64,000 nt of DNA from Acidobacteriota bacterium (GTDB taxonomy: Bacteria; Acidobacteriota; Blastocatellia; Pyrinomonadales; Pyrinomonadaceae). The translations under genes were made by a program, and so were the position numbers. The notes under the pieces were generated by a model. It saw nothing but the letters and a program-made list of their open reading frames with translations, ran no database searches and was not told where the DNA came from. Numbering within the stretch: the first letter of the stretch is position 1; each line of letters begins with the position of its first letter. Location: assembly GCA_020200135.1 (NCBI GenBank), contig JAIVJI010000079.1, positions 54,258 through 118,257 on the forward strand, given 5' to 3'. Below, piece after piece: positions 8,861-16,973 of this stretch.

Positions 8861-8862
8861 TT

Positions 8863-9081
8863 TCAGCGGTTGTGGTCGATGATCTCGGTGATGGCGGAGA
8901 AGGGGATTTTGACGAGCTCGCCGTCGGGGCGCTCGATCTTGACGCTCGGGCGCGTGAGCGCCTGCGTCTGCTTGAGGCTGCGGACGACGCCGCGCACGCG
9001 CGCGCCCGTCTCGGTGACGATCTCGACGTTATCCTTGCCGTAGAGCGGCTGGAGCGCCGCCAGTGCCTTGGTTACTTCCAC
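8863..9081 (-). CDS. Small conserved-looking 72-residue protein
   Basis: I call this short gene from a GTG start at 9081 preceded by AGGAGA at six bases. The protein is small and compact, with a helical start (VTKALAALQPLYGKD) followed by alternating beta-strand-like segments (VEIVTETGARVRGVV, PSVKIERPDGELVKIPFSAI) that could form a small barrel. A long open frame extends upstream in the same phase, but it runs antisense through the PDZ gene and is a shadow. No function is recognised. The neighbour at 9343 is divergent and may share the 261-bp gap as promoter region. Confidence 0.6.
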   Translation of the reverse strand: MEVTKALAALQPLYGKDNVEIVTETGARVRGVVRSLKQTQALTRPSVKIERPDGELVKIPFSAITEIIDHNR

Positions 9082-9342
9082 GTCAGTCTCCTCGGTGTGA
9101 GCAAGGGCACGCCGCGTGCCGCTTGCGCCCGTGGGCGCGGCGAGCCACAATGTGACGGTCACAGCGGGAGTTCCGGCGTGGGCAGAGTCTAAGTCCCGCG
9201 CGCGCCGGATGCAACCGCGGCGCTCCGGACGGCGTATATTCCTAGCACACGACGCCGGACGAAAGTGCGCCGCCGAGGCGCACGCGCCGAGCCGGACCCG
9301 GACGACAGCCGAAGCGGGACCAGACAGACGGAGGGGGCGGGC

Positions 9343-10362
9343 ATGCGAGCCGAACACACTGACATCGTCAACTGCCCGAGCTGCGGCGCGACGCTCATCG
9401 CCGGACTCAGGTTCTGCCGCATGTGCGGCTACCGCCTGGGCGAGGGTGTCGATGAGTACGTCGCCACGCAGCGCTTCGACGCCTCCTCGATGCCGCCGAT
9501 GGCGCCGCCCGCCGCCGCGCCCGGCACCGACCCCTTCGCCGCGCGCCAGACCTGGGGCATGCCGGCCGTCCAGCCCATGCAGCCTTTCGGCGCCACTTCC
9601 GCGCTCAACTCGCAGATGCCGGCGGCCGCCGGCTGGGCGAAGTCCTGCACGACGAAGCGCGGCGGCTGGTGGCTGTGGCTGACGATAGCGATTGTGATTC
9701 TCGTCGCGGGCGGGATGATTCCGCTCTCGATGATGTCGCGCGGCGGCGCGGGGCGCGGTGGCGCGGTGGCGGTCAGGTCTTTCCTCGGCGTCGACGGGTT
9801 CGAGACGGCCCCGGGCGGCGGCGCGCTCATCACGGGCATCGCCGGGCCCGAGACGCCCATCGTCCGCGCCAAGCTCATCGGCGGCGACATCATCAAGAGC
9901 TTCGACGGCCGCCCCGTCCAGAACGAAGACGCGATGAGCGAGATTCTCCGCAGCACGCCCGCCGGCAAGACCGTCGAGGTCGTCTACGTCCGCGACGGCG
10001 TGACGGCGACGACCACGCTGACGACCGTCGCGCAGAGGGACATGTCCGGGCTGAGGCCGTTCGACCGACGCCCGGGCGGCAAGGGCGTCATCGGCATTGA
10101 CCCCGGCGACCGCGTGCGTCTGCCGAACTCGGAAGTCTACGGCGTCGAGCTCGACGACGTGAGCCGCAACGGCCCGGCCGACCTCTCGGGGCTGAAGGAG
10201 CGCGACATCATCATCAAGTTCGGCGAGCACCTCATCCGCACGCCCGGCGACCTGCGCTACCGCATCGCCGAGGCGCTGCCGGGCACGACCGTCCCCGTCC
10301 TCGTCGTCCGCGGGGCGGAGCAGGTGAAGGTTGACCTCAAGATAGGTAAGAGCAGGGACTAG
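9343..10362 (+). CDS. Zinc-ribbon membrane protein with two PDZ domains
   Basis: A 339-residue protein with start ATG 9343 chosen for the GGAGGG site seven bases upstream. Domains in order: an N-terminal zinc ribbon (CPSC and CRMC, residues 11-27), a Pro/Met/Ala-rich linker, one membrane helix (about 108-130), and two PDZ domains (about 145-235 and 250-335) marked by GGDIIKSFDG and ERDIIIKFGE segments. No protease domain is present, so it is not an HtrA. The zinc ribbon faces the cytoplasm and the PDZ domains the periplasm if the helix runs N-in. A scaffold or regulator of envelope proteolysis is possible; that is inference. Confidence 0.8.
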   Translation: MRAEHTDIVNCPSCGATLIAGLRFCRMCGYRLGEGVDEYVATQRFDASSMPPMAPPAAAPGTDPFAARQTWGMPAVQPMQPFGATSALNSQMPAAAGWAKSCTTKRGGWWLWLTIAIVILVAGGMIPLSMMSRGGAGRGGAVAVRSFLGVDGFETAPGGGALITGIAGPETPIVRAKLIGGDIIKSFDGRPVQNEDAMSEILRSTPAGKTVEVVYVRDGVTATTTLTTVAQRDMSGLRPFDRRPGGKGVIGIDPGDRVRLPNSEVYGVELDDVSRNGPADLSGLKERDIIIKFGEHLIRTPGDLRYRIAEALPGTTVPVLVVRGAEQVKVDLKIGKSRD

Positions 10363-10371
10363 CCCTTTCGG

Positions 10372-10476
10372 GGAAGGCGGAAGGCGAAATCAGGAGACGT
10401 AAGGCGGCGCCCCTCTCATCGTCAAAGGATGAGAGGGGCGCCGCCTTTATCTCTTCACTTTTGCCTTCCGCCTTTT
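10372..10476. repeat. Palindrome with GGAAGGC heptad outer arms and a 20-bp inner hairpin
   Basis: The outer left arm contains GGAAGGC twice in tandem (10372-10385). The outer right arm contains GCCTTCC followed by GCCTT (10463-10474). The inner stem is a perfect 20-bp hairpin (10401-10420 and 10428-10447) with a 7-nt loop. It lies between the convergent PDZ gene and the small minus-strand gene at 10480, so it probably terminates both. Confidence 0.75.
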
Positions 10477-10479
10477 TCT

Positions 10480-10833
10480 TCAGCGCCCTCCCGCGTATTC
10501 GCGCAGGCGCGCCTCCATCTCGCGGCGCACGTCCTCGCGGTCTTCCTCGTCCTCGTCCGGCTCGAACAGCTCGAAGAGCGCGTAGGGCGTGTCGCCCACC
10601 AGCCGCAGCTCCCACGCCTCGCGCCCTTCCGCAGAGGGGCGCGTGAACCACATCGCGTCCGCCTCCGACTCGACGACGGGGGCGCCCTCGTAGCTCGCGC
10701 CGCCGCCCTCCCCGGCGCCCTGCGCGGCGGCGAAAGTCCCCGGCCGCGCGAGCACGCGCGCCAGCCGCCAGCCGTGCCGGCGGTACTGCGCGAGTATCTC
10801 CTCGAACTTCCCCGTCTGACCCGATGGCCCCAC
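10480..10833 (-). CDS. Hypothetical acidic protein
   Basis: A 117-residue soluble protein with GTG start 10833 preceded by GGAGGAG. It begins with a helix (FEEILAQYRRHGWRLARVLARP), has a central beta-rich part containing MWFTRP and WELRLVGDTPYALFELFEP, and ends in an acidic-basic helix (DEDEEDREDVRREMEARLREYAGG). No known catalytic motif. It is convergent with the PDZ gene and divergent from the gene at 10967. I do not recognise the family with certainty. Confidence 0.65.
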   Translation of the reverse strand: MGPSGQTGKFEEILAQYRRHGWRLARVLARPGTFAAAQGAGEGGGASYEGAPVVESEADAMWFTRPSAEGREAWELRLVGDTPYALFELFEPDEDEEDREDVRREMEARLREYAGGR

Positions 10834-10966
10834 GGTTCTCCTCCCGCCCGCGTTTGTTTACAATCGACCCTGCGTGTTATCACACACGACGCGTGCGGGG
10901 ACAAGCCCCGCCGCGACCGGCTCGGGGGCGCTCTCCCGAAGCGCGCCGAGAGGAGAACCCACAGGC

Positions 10967-11680
10967 TTGTCCGTCGAAGAGTATGGAAAGAACGAGGCCG
11001 GGCGCGCGGCGCGCGCCGGGTCGGGCGTCGCTTCGCCCTTCAACGCGGCGCTCGCGCGCGCGCTGGCGCGCAGGGGCTTGAGCTTCGAGTGCTTCTGCCC
11101 GGCCGGCGACACGCTGACGCGGCGCGTGCTCGAAGAGTACGGCGCGATGTTCGTCGCCGAGGGCGTGCGGCGCGCGGAGGCGGCACGCGCGGGGCTGCGC
11201 GTCACGCCGCGCGGCGGGGGCGAGGCCGGCCGCCGCAGCTACGCGGACTCTCTGAGGCTCTGGCGCTCGCGCTGCGACCCGGCACTCGACCACTGGTGCT
11301 CGCAAGGGCGGCTCGAAGGCGAGGAGGCGGAGCGGCTGCGGCGTCTGCCCCTGCGCGAGCAGGCGTCGGCGGTCTTAGAGCTTGAGCGGGGCGGCATCTT
11401 CTTCAGCAAGGACTTCAAGAAGAGCATCCTCCAGTCGGTGGCCGCGCCCGGCGCCTCGCAGCACCTCGCCATGCTCGCCTTCGACACCGAGGAGTTCGCA
11501 GACCCGCGCGTCGGCTCTCTGCTCGCGCGCCACGGCTGGTTCCAGACCGTCCTCAGCGACCTGCCGCACTTCACCTACCTCGGCCTCGAAGAGCGCCGGC
11601 TCGCCTCGCACGGCCTGCGCCGCGTCGAGTCCGCCGGCCAGACCTTCTGGGTGCCCGACATGGGGGAGAGTAGTCAGTAG
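10967..11680 (+). CDS. Hypothetical protein ending inside a heptad repeat
   Basis: A 237-residue protein of unknown function. The frame is open from about 10874; I prefer TTG 10967, which follows an AGGAG site, but the start is uncertain. Residues are mostly helical, Arg- and Leu-rich, with a Cys pair (ECFC) near residue 43 and two further Cys. A compact C-terminal part contains HFTYLGLEE. No signal peptide. Oddly, the last five codons (Glu-Ser-Ser-Gln-stop) are made from the first units of the CAGTAGT-type repeat, so the native end of the gene has probably been replaced by the element. Confidence 0.65.
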   Translation: MSVEEYGKNEAGRAARAGSGVASPFNAALARALARRGLSFECFCPAGDTLTRRVLEEYGAMFVAEGVRRAEAARAGLRVTPRGGGEAGRRSYADSLRLWRSRCDPALDHWCSQGRLEGEEAERLRRLPLREQASAVLELERGGIFFSKDFKKSILQSVAAPGASQHLAMLAFDTEEFADPRVGSLLARHGWFQTVLSDLPHFTYLGLEERRLASHGLRRVESAGQTFWVPDMGESSQ

Positions 11681-11788
11681 ACGGTAGTCGGTAGGCTCCG
11701 CTCGGCGGAGGTGTTTGTTGACAGGCCGCCCGCCCGGCCCCGAAGTTTTTTTTCTACTGGCTACTGGCTACTGGCTACTGGCTACTCC
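11671..11788. repeat. CAGTAGT-family heptad palindrome, copy 1
   Basis: The left arm has degenerate units GTAGTCA, GTAGACG and GTAGTCG (from 11670). The right arm has four exact CTACTGG units (11754-11781) and a partial fifth. The core begins GGCTCCGCT and ends in a T-run directly before the right arm. The stop codon of the gene ending at 11680 lies in the left arm. Related copies are at 25994 (reverse), 49168 and 61359. Confidence 0.8.
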
Positions 11789-11950
11789 CTTCTTGCTTTT
11801 TCCCCTCGTTTGTGAGAAAGACTTGTGGCCGCCTGTCGAGTGAAGACTCCCGGCTCGGTCCGAATAATTTTCCACCCCTGAGAATTGAAGCCCCGGCCGC
11901 GCGGCCGCCAGCGAGCGCCGCGTGCGCGCCGGGTCGTAAAGGAGAGAAAG

Positions 11951-12469
11951 ATGATCGCATGTCCTTCCTGCGGTGCCGAGAACGTCGAGGGCACGCGCTT
12001 CTGCGTGAAGTGCGGGACGACGCTCCCGGCCTCCCCCGCCCCCGAGTCCTGGCGCCAGAGCGGCGACCTGGGGCAGCAGCAGACCCAGCAGCCCGGCTAC
12101 CAGTCGGGCGGCTACACCCCCCCCCAGCCGCCGCCGCCGCCCTACCCCACGTACAACCCGCAGCAGGGTCTGTCGTACCAGCAGTCGGCGGGCGGCACCG
12201 ACTGGCAGGCCATGGGCGCGAGCAAGAAGATACCGGCCGGCCTCTGCGGCATCCTGCTCGGCGGCCTCGGCATACACAAGTTCGTCCTCGGCTACCAGAC
12301 CGAGGGCCTCATCATGCTCGCCGCCTGTCTGGTCGGCGGGTTTTTAACCTGCGGCATCGGCTCGGCGGCGGTCGGCATCGTCGGCCTCATCGAAGGGATC
12401 ATCTACATCACCAAGTCCGACGAGGAGTTCGTCAGGACTTACGTCCAGAACAAGAAAGCCTGGTTCTAG
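11951..12469 (+). CDS. Zinc-ribbon TM2-domain membrane protein
   Basis: A 172-residue protein with start ATG 11951 preceded by GGAGAG. An N-terminal zinc ribbon (CPSC, CVKC; residues 4-21) is followed by a Gln/Pro/Tyr-rich disordered linker (about 35-85) and a TM2 domain: two membrane helices joined by a short turn (about 100-150) with the typical GGLGIHKFVLGYQTEG segment. TM2 proteins have no single defined function. The zinc ribbon matches those at 9343, 46724, 47197 and 49864, suggesting a shared adapter module. Confidence 0.85.
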   Translation: MIACPSCGAENVEGTRFCVKCGTTLPASPAPESWRQSGDLGQQQTQQPGYQSGGYTPPQPPPPPYPTYNPQQGLSYQQSAGGTDWQAMGASKKIPAGLCGILLGGLGIHKFVLGYQTEGLIMLAACLVGGFLTCGIGSAAVGIVGLIEGIIYITKSDEEFVRTYVQNKKAWF

Positions 12470-12568
12470 CGGTGCCCTCCCGCATTAAATCGTGAGGCGG
12501 CTCGCCCTGACCCGCCGAAACCCGGCCCGCGCGCTCCTCGACCGGCGGGCGCGCCCGCGCGAAAAACC

Positions 12569-12596
12569 TTGCGCGCCGTCGCAGAAATGCTAAACT
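12569..12596 (+). promoter_or_regulatory. Sigma-70-type promoter for the 12787 kinase gene
   Basis: TTGCGC (12569-12574), a 16-bp spacer and TAAACT (12591-12596). Transcription would begin near 12603 and give a leader of about 180 nt. The 317-bp gap from 12470 to 12786 holds this promoter and otherwise no feature that I can name. Confidence 0.5.
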
Positions 12597-12786
12597 CTCC
12601 ACTCGCCCGGCCGCGTCGGCAGGTCCGGGCGACACGTTTCTCCCCATACGAACAACTGTCCCAGGTTAAGTTTCACCCGTGGCGCTCGGCCGCGGCCCCT
12701 TCTTCTCTCTACTGCCCCGTGTTGAGAAGCTAGAAAGTGCACGCAGTCCGCAGCGACCCTTCTTTCCCGAACGAGAGGGTCAGGAG

Positions 12787-14370
12787 ATGGACACCCCCCA
12801 GATCATCGCCGGGCGGTTTCGCGTCGAGCGCGAAATCGGCAGGGGCGGCATGGGCACGGTCTACCGCGCCTCGCACCTCGGCTTAGAACGCCCCGTCGCC
12901 ATCAAAATCCTCAAGCAGGAGTTCGCCGCCTACCCCGAGGTGGCCGACCGCTTCATGCGCGAGGCCCGCACGATGGCGCGCCTCAAGCACCCGCGCGCCG
13001 CCATCATCTTCGACGCCGGGCACCTCGCCGACGGCCGCCCCTTCATCGTCATGGAGTACGTCGAGGGCTCGACGCTCGCCGAGACGCTCGCGCGCGAAGG
13101 CCCGTTCGCGCCCGACCGCGCCGTCCGCGTCGCCGCCGAAATCTGCGACGTGCTCTCGGAGGCGCACGCGCTCGGCGTCGTCCACCGCGACCTCAAGCCG
13201 TCGAACATCATCATCAACGGGCGCGGCGTCTGCGTCCTCGACTTCGGCATCGCCAAGGTCCTGCAGGACTCGACCGACATCACCCGCACGCACCCGACGA
13301 CCGAGACGGGGCTCGTCATCGGCACGCCGCGCTACATGTCGCCCGAGCAGTGTCTCGGCCACCGCGTCGGGCCCGCCACGGACCTCTACAGCGTCGGCGT
13401 CCTCCTCTACGAGATGCTCGCCGGCCGCCCCCCGTTCGTGGATCAGCTCTCGTCGGTCGTGCTCGTCAAGCAGGCGACGGCGCAGCCGCCCGCGCTGCTC
13501 TCTTTGCGGCCCGACGTTCCGCGCGCCCTCGCGCTCGCCGTCCACACCCTGCTCGCCAAGAATCCCGCGCACCGGCCCGCGACCGCCGCCGACACCCGCG
13601 CGATGGTCGAGCGCAGCGTCGAGCAGGCGCGGCGCGAGGCCACGCACCCCGGCGTCCAGACCGAGCCCTTCGCCTCGACCATCGGCGCGCTCGACTCCGA
13701 GCGTTTCAACTTCACGCGCGTCGCGACGCTCTTCGCGCTCTTCGCGATGGCCTGCACGGTGGCGGTCGCGTGGTCGGCGCGCGCCGGGCGGCGCGCGGTG
13801 CTCGAACAGGTGGCGGGCGACCCGGCGTCGGCGGCCTCGGCGCTGCTGCCGCGCAAAGGCCGTGACCAGCGTCCCGCGCGCGAGGCGACGTGGCTGACGC
13901 GCGAGTCGGCGTGGCGCGTGGCCTCGTCGCTCGCGAAGGGGCGCGTCCGCGACGTGCTCCTCGTCGGGAAGGGGGCGGGGCAGGTCGTGGCGGCCGTCAC
14001 CTCCGACCCGTTCGAGAGGGCGACGACGCTGCTCGTCATCGAGCGCTCGGGCGGCTCCTACGCCGTGACGAAGAGCGTCGCGCTCGACGTGGAAGGCTTC
14101 CGGGGCGCCGAGTGGACGGCGGAAGTTTTAGACCTCGACGGCGACGGCCGCGAAGACATCCTCTGCGAGGGCGTCACGCCCTCCGACGGCGGCGCCGAGA
14201 GCCGCCGCTACGTCGTCTACGCGCCGCGCAGGCGCGAGACCTACAGCCTGCACCTCGCCCCGGACACGTCGGGCGCGCACGCGCTGCGCGCCACCTGGTC
14301 GCCCAACACGCAGGGCGCGGAGGCGCAGCTCTTCCGCTACGCCCTGCGCCAGCGCGCCTTCGACAACTAG
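12787..14370 (+). CDS. Membrane serine/threonine protein kinase
   Basis: A 527-residue PknB-type kinase. The catalytic domain spans about 10-275: glycine loop IGRGGMGTVY, Lys40 in VAIKIL, HRDLKPSN with catalytic Asp135, DFG at 152-154 and an APE-like SPEQ. One membrane helix (about 312-333) follows. The extracytoplasmic part (about 335-527) contains an acidic DLDGDGRED loop like the calcium-binding turns of FG-GAP/VCBS repeats and may sense a ligand. Start ATG 12787 lies after an AGAGGG site; the open frame upstream is leader. No partner phosphatase is adjacent; the nearest is at 51805. Confidence 0.92.
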   Translation: MDTPQIIAGRFRVEREIGRGGMGTVYRASHLGLERPVAIKILKQEFAAYPEVADRFMREARTMARLKHPRAAIIFDAGHLADGRPFIVMEYVEGSTLAETLAREGPFAPDRAVRVAAEICDVLSEAHALGVVHRDLKPSNIIINGRGVCVLDFGIAKVLQDSTDITRTHPTTETGLVIGTPRYMSPEQCLGHRVGPATDLYSVGVLLYEMLAGRPPFVDQLSSVVLVKQATAQPPALLSLRPDVPRALALAVHTLLAKNPAHRPATAADTRAMVERSVEQARREATHPGVQTEPFASTIGALDSERFNFTRVATLFALFAMACTVAVAWSARAGRRAVLEQVAGDPASAASALLPRKGRDQRPAREATWLTRESAWRVASSLAKGRVRDVLLVGKGAGQVVAAVTSDPFERATTLLVIERSGGSYAVTKSVALDVEGFRGAEWTAEVLDLDGDGREDILCEGVTPSDGGAESRRYVVYAPRRRETYSLHLAPDTSGAHALRATWSPNTQGAEAQLFRYALRQRAFDN

Positions 14371-14492
14371 AGGTCAAAGGTCAGGGGTCAGTAAAAGAGC
14401 CTTGCCGTCAGCCGCCCTCGGTGGGAGCGGGCGTGACGGCAAGGCTCATCTTCTGACTTCCGACCTCCGGCCTCCGGCCCCTCCTCTTTTAC
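14371..14492. repeat. Palindrome with AGGTCAG heptad arms and inner terminator
   Basis: Left units AGGTCAA, AGGTCAG and GGGTCAG (14371-14391) start one base after the kinase stop codon. Right units CTGACTT, CCGACCT, CCGGCCT and CCGGCCC occupy 14453-14480. An inner 14-bp hairpin (14397-14410 with 14434-14447) and a GTAAAAGAG/CTCTTTTAC pair add stability. The stop codon of the convergent gene at 14489 lies within the right end. Probably a bidirectional terminator. Confidence 0.7.
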
Positions 14493-15211
14493 CGCCCGAG
14501 TAACTCGCGGAAGACGACGTTGGTGATGGCGCCGGAGAGGAAGGTGAAGGCGAAGCGCCGGAGCGTGGGGGTCGTGCCGATGCGGTCGTGGCCGGGCGTG
14601 TTACGCTCCCAGACGTTGGCCAGCGCGCTCGAGGTCATCGCCCCGGCGAAGCGCGAGTAATTCGGCTCGAGGTTCCCGTCGTCGTCGCGCGTGACGAAGA
14701 GGCGGCTGACGGCGTGCGCGGCGCGGCGGCCGAAGCCCTTGCTGCGCGAACGCTCGTAGCGCGGGTCTTGCCGGAAGACCGCGGGGTAGAAGCCGTTGGC
14801 GAAGAGGCGGAACGTGGTGCCGGTGGCGAAGACGCGCGCGGTGTGCGAGCCCCAGTCGGCCACCTCGTCGCCGCCGTCCTTGTGCGGCAGACGGTCTTCG
14901 CCCATCTGCCGGATGCCGGCGTTGAAGGCGGCCATGGCGTAGGGCTCGGGGGTGAGGAACGCGCCGCGGAACGCGCGCTTGATCTTCTGCTCGCCCGTCA
15001 GCGGCGCGCGCCGTGTCGTCTGCGGCGTCGGCGTCGGCTGTTGCTGCGCGCCGCCGTCCGGCCCGTCCGGCTCGTCTGTTAACTGCGCTTCGGCCGGAGC
15101 GGCCGTGTCCGGCCCCGGCTCAGAGTCCTGCGCGCTCGCCGACGCGGCGGCGGACACTAAAAGCGCCAGCGCGAGCAGCGCTGGCGACAGACGGGTAAAC
15201 GGCTTCGACAT
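14489..15211 (-). CDS. Secreted protein of unknown function
   Basis: A 240-residue protein with start ATG 15211, preceded by GGAGGG. A clear signal peptide (about 1-27, Ala-Ser-Ala-Gln end) is followed by a low-complexity Pro/Thr/Gln linker and a domain of about 160 residues. That domain contains FLTPEPYAMAAFNAG, DPRYERSRSKGFGRR, LFVTRDDDGN and a C-terminal helix with Gly/Ala spacing that could insert in a membrane (LRRFAFTFLSGAITNVVFREL). I believe it is a lineage-specific envelope family; no function can be assigned. The upstream open frame to 15412 is not supported by a ribosome site. Confidence 0.7.
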   Translation of the reverse strand: MSKPFTRLSPALLALALLVSAAASASAQDSEPGPDTAAPAEAQLTDEPDGPDGGAQQQPTPTPQTTRRAPLTGEQKIKRAFRGAFLTPEPYAMAAFNAGIRQMGEDRLPHKDGGDEVADWGSHTARVFATGTTFRLFANGFYPAVFRQDPRYERSRSKGFGRRAAHAVSRLFVTRDDDGNLEPNYSRFAGAMTSSALANVWERNTPGHDRIGTTPTLRRFAFTFLSGAITNVVFRELLGR

Positions 15212-15296
15212 CCTTTTCCCTCCGGTTGTTCCTGTAAGGTCTGCGGACTTACGCCGGCCATTGTAACCCATCAGCGCGCCGGCGGGCTGTCTCCGA

Positions 15297-15325
15297 TTGC
15301 ACCGCGCGGCCGGGCCGACTAAAAT
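15297..15325 (+). promoter_or_regulatory. Sigma-70-type promoter for the MBL-rhodanese gene
   Basis: TTGCAC (15297-15302), a 17-bp spacer and TAAAAT (15320-15325), about 75 bp before the start codon at 15402. Confidence 0.55.
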
Positions 15326-15401
15326 CCGGGCGCGGCGAGTCTGTGAAGCCCGTCGCCCCTTCATCCACGGTTCGTGTGACGAGTCCGACAGGAGTCTCCC
15401 G

Positions 15402-16802
15402 ATGTACTTCAAACAGTTCTACCTCGGTTGTCTGGCGCACGCCTCTTACCTCGTCGGCTCGGAGGGCGAGGCCGCGGTCGTAGACCCGCAGCGCGACGTG
15501 GGGCAGTACGTGGCGGAGGCCGAGGCCCGGGGGTTGAGAATCAAGTACGTCGTCGAGACGCACCTCCATGCGGACTTCGTGAGCGGCCACACCGAACTCG
15601 CCGCGCGCACCGGCGCCGAGATAGTCATCGGCGCGAAGGCCGGCGCGCGCTTCCCACACCGCGCCGTGCGCGACGGCGACGAGCTGAAGGTCGGCCGCGT
15701 CGTCTTGCGCGTGCTCGAGACGCCCGGCCACACGCCCGAGAGCATCTCACTCCTCGTCATCGACACCGCGGCCTCGCCCGAGCCGCTGAAGGTTCTGACC
15801 GGCGACACGCTCTTCGTCGGCGACGTGGGCCGCCCCGACCTCGCGGGCGCGCGCGGCCACACGCCGCAGCAGATGGCGGGGATGCTCTACGAGAGCCTGC
15901 ACGGCAAGCTCCTCAAGCTCGACGACGCGGTCGAGGTCTGGCCCGCGCACGGCGCGGGGAGTATGTGCGGGCGCAACATCTCGAAGGAGACCTCCTCGAC
16001 CATCGGCCGGCAGCGCCTCTCCAACCACGCGCTCGCGCCGATGGCGCGCGACGAGTTCGTCCGCCTGTTGACGACCGACCTGCCCGAGGCGCCCGCCTAC
16101 TTCCCCGCCGACGCCGAGATCAACCGCACGGGCGCGCCGCCGCTCACCGAGCTGCGACGCCCCGCCGCGCTCATCCCGCAGCAGGTCGCCGCCTACGCCA
16201 ACCTCGGCTACGTCGTCCTCGACGTGCGCGCGGCCGCCGAGTTCGGGGCGGGTCACGTCCCCGGCGCGCTCAACGTGGGCTTGGGCGGCCAGTTCGCGAG
16301 CTGGGCCGGCGCGCTGATTCCACTGGGCAGCCCCCTCATCCTCGTCGGGACGGACGAGGCGCAGGTTGACGAGGCCGTCACGCGCCTCGCGCGCGTCGGC
16401 CACGACTCTGTGCGCGGCCACCTGCGCGGCGGGATGCCGGCGTGGCGCGAGGCCGGCTTCGAGGTGTCGGAGGTCGAGCAGTTGCCGGTCGCCGAGCTGC
16501 GCCGAATGCTCGAAGAGGTGGAAGACCTGCAAGTGCTGGACGTGCGCCGCCCGGCCGAGTTCGCCGCCGGCCACGCCCCGCGCGCGTGGAGCGCGCCGCT
16601 CTCGCCCCGGCTGTGCGAGGAGGCGGCGCGGCTCGACCCCGCGCGCCCGCTCGCGGTCATCTGCGCGGGCGGCTACCGTTCGAGCGCCGCCACGAGCCTG
16701 CTCCGCCCGCTCGGCTTCCGGCGCCTCTACAACGTCGAGGGCGGGACGGCCGCGTGGCTCTCCGCCGGCTACCCCGTCGAGAAGCCGGCCGCCGCGCTCT
16801 GA
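15402..16802 (+). CDS. Metallo-beta-lactamase fold / double rhodanese protein, persulfide dioxygenase-like
   Basis: A 466-residue fusion resembling ETHE1/CstB-type sulfur enzymes that oxidise persulfides. Start ATG 15402 follows AGGAG. The MBL domain (1-250) has HLHAD (His54, His56, Asp58), a TPGHTPES segment, GDTLFVGDVGRPDL and WPAHGAGS as metal ligands. Two rhodanese domains follow. In the first (about 265-355) the usual catalytic Cys is missing (VGTDEAQ), so it is probably structural. The second (about 370-465) has Cys421 in VICAGGYRSS and should be active. The order matches CstB. Likely role: detoxification or recycling of sulfane sulfur. It has its own promoter. Confidence 0.88.
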   Translation: MYFKQFYLGCLAHASYLVGSEGEAAVVDPQRDVGQYVAEAEARGLRIKYVVETHLHADFVSGHTELAARTGAEIVIGAKAGARFPHRAVRDGDELKVGRVVLRVLETPGHTPESISLLVIDTAASPEPLKVLTGDTLFVGDVGRPDLAGARGHTPQQMAGMLYESLHGKLLKLDDAVEVWPAHGAGSMCGRNISKETSSTIGRQRLSNHALAPMARDEFVRLLTTDLPEAPAYFPADAEINRTGAPPLTELRRPAALIPQQVAAYANLGYVVLDVRAAAEFGAGHVPGALNVGLGGQFASWAGALIPLGSPLILVGTDEAQVDEAVTRLARVGHDSVRGHLRGGMPAWREAGFEVSEVEQLPVAELRRMLEEVEDLQVLDVRRPAEFAAGHAPRAWSAPLSPRLCEEAARLDPARPLAVICAGGYRSSAATSLLRPLGFRRLYNVEGGTAAWLSAGYPVEKPAAAL

Positions 16803-16973
16803 GTCTCTTCGCAAACTGCTAAGCACGCCCGCGACGCTCGCCTTTTGCAAGGCGGGCCCGCCCACGCCCCAACAAATCAGCGTATAAACGCGGGGAGGCC
16901 GAGTCCGGCATGGGGCTTGATGAACTCGTAAGCGAAGGCGCGCCGTCGAGCGCGCCGCGAGGAGGTCAGGCTC

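Noticed and set aside
9235..9240. TATATT as promoter for the PDZ gene
   Set aside because: No acceptable -35 hexamer at 15-19 bp, so not listed as a feature.
8863..10230. 455-residue minus-strand frame
   Set aside because: Only the last 72 residues look coding and have a ribosome site; the rest is antisense to the PDZ gene.
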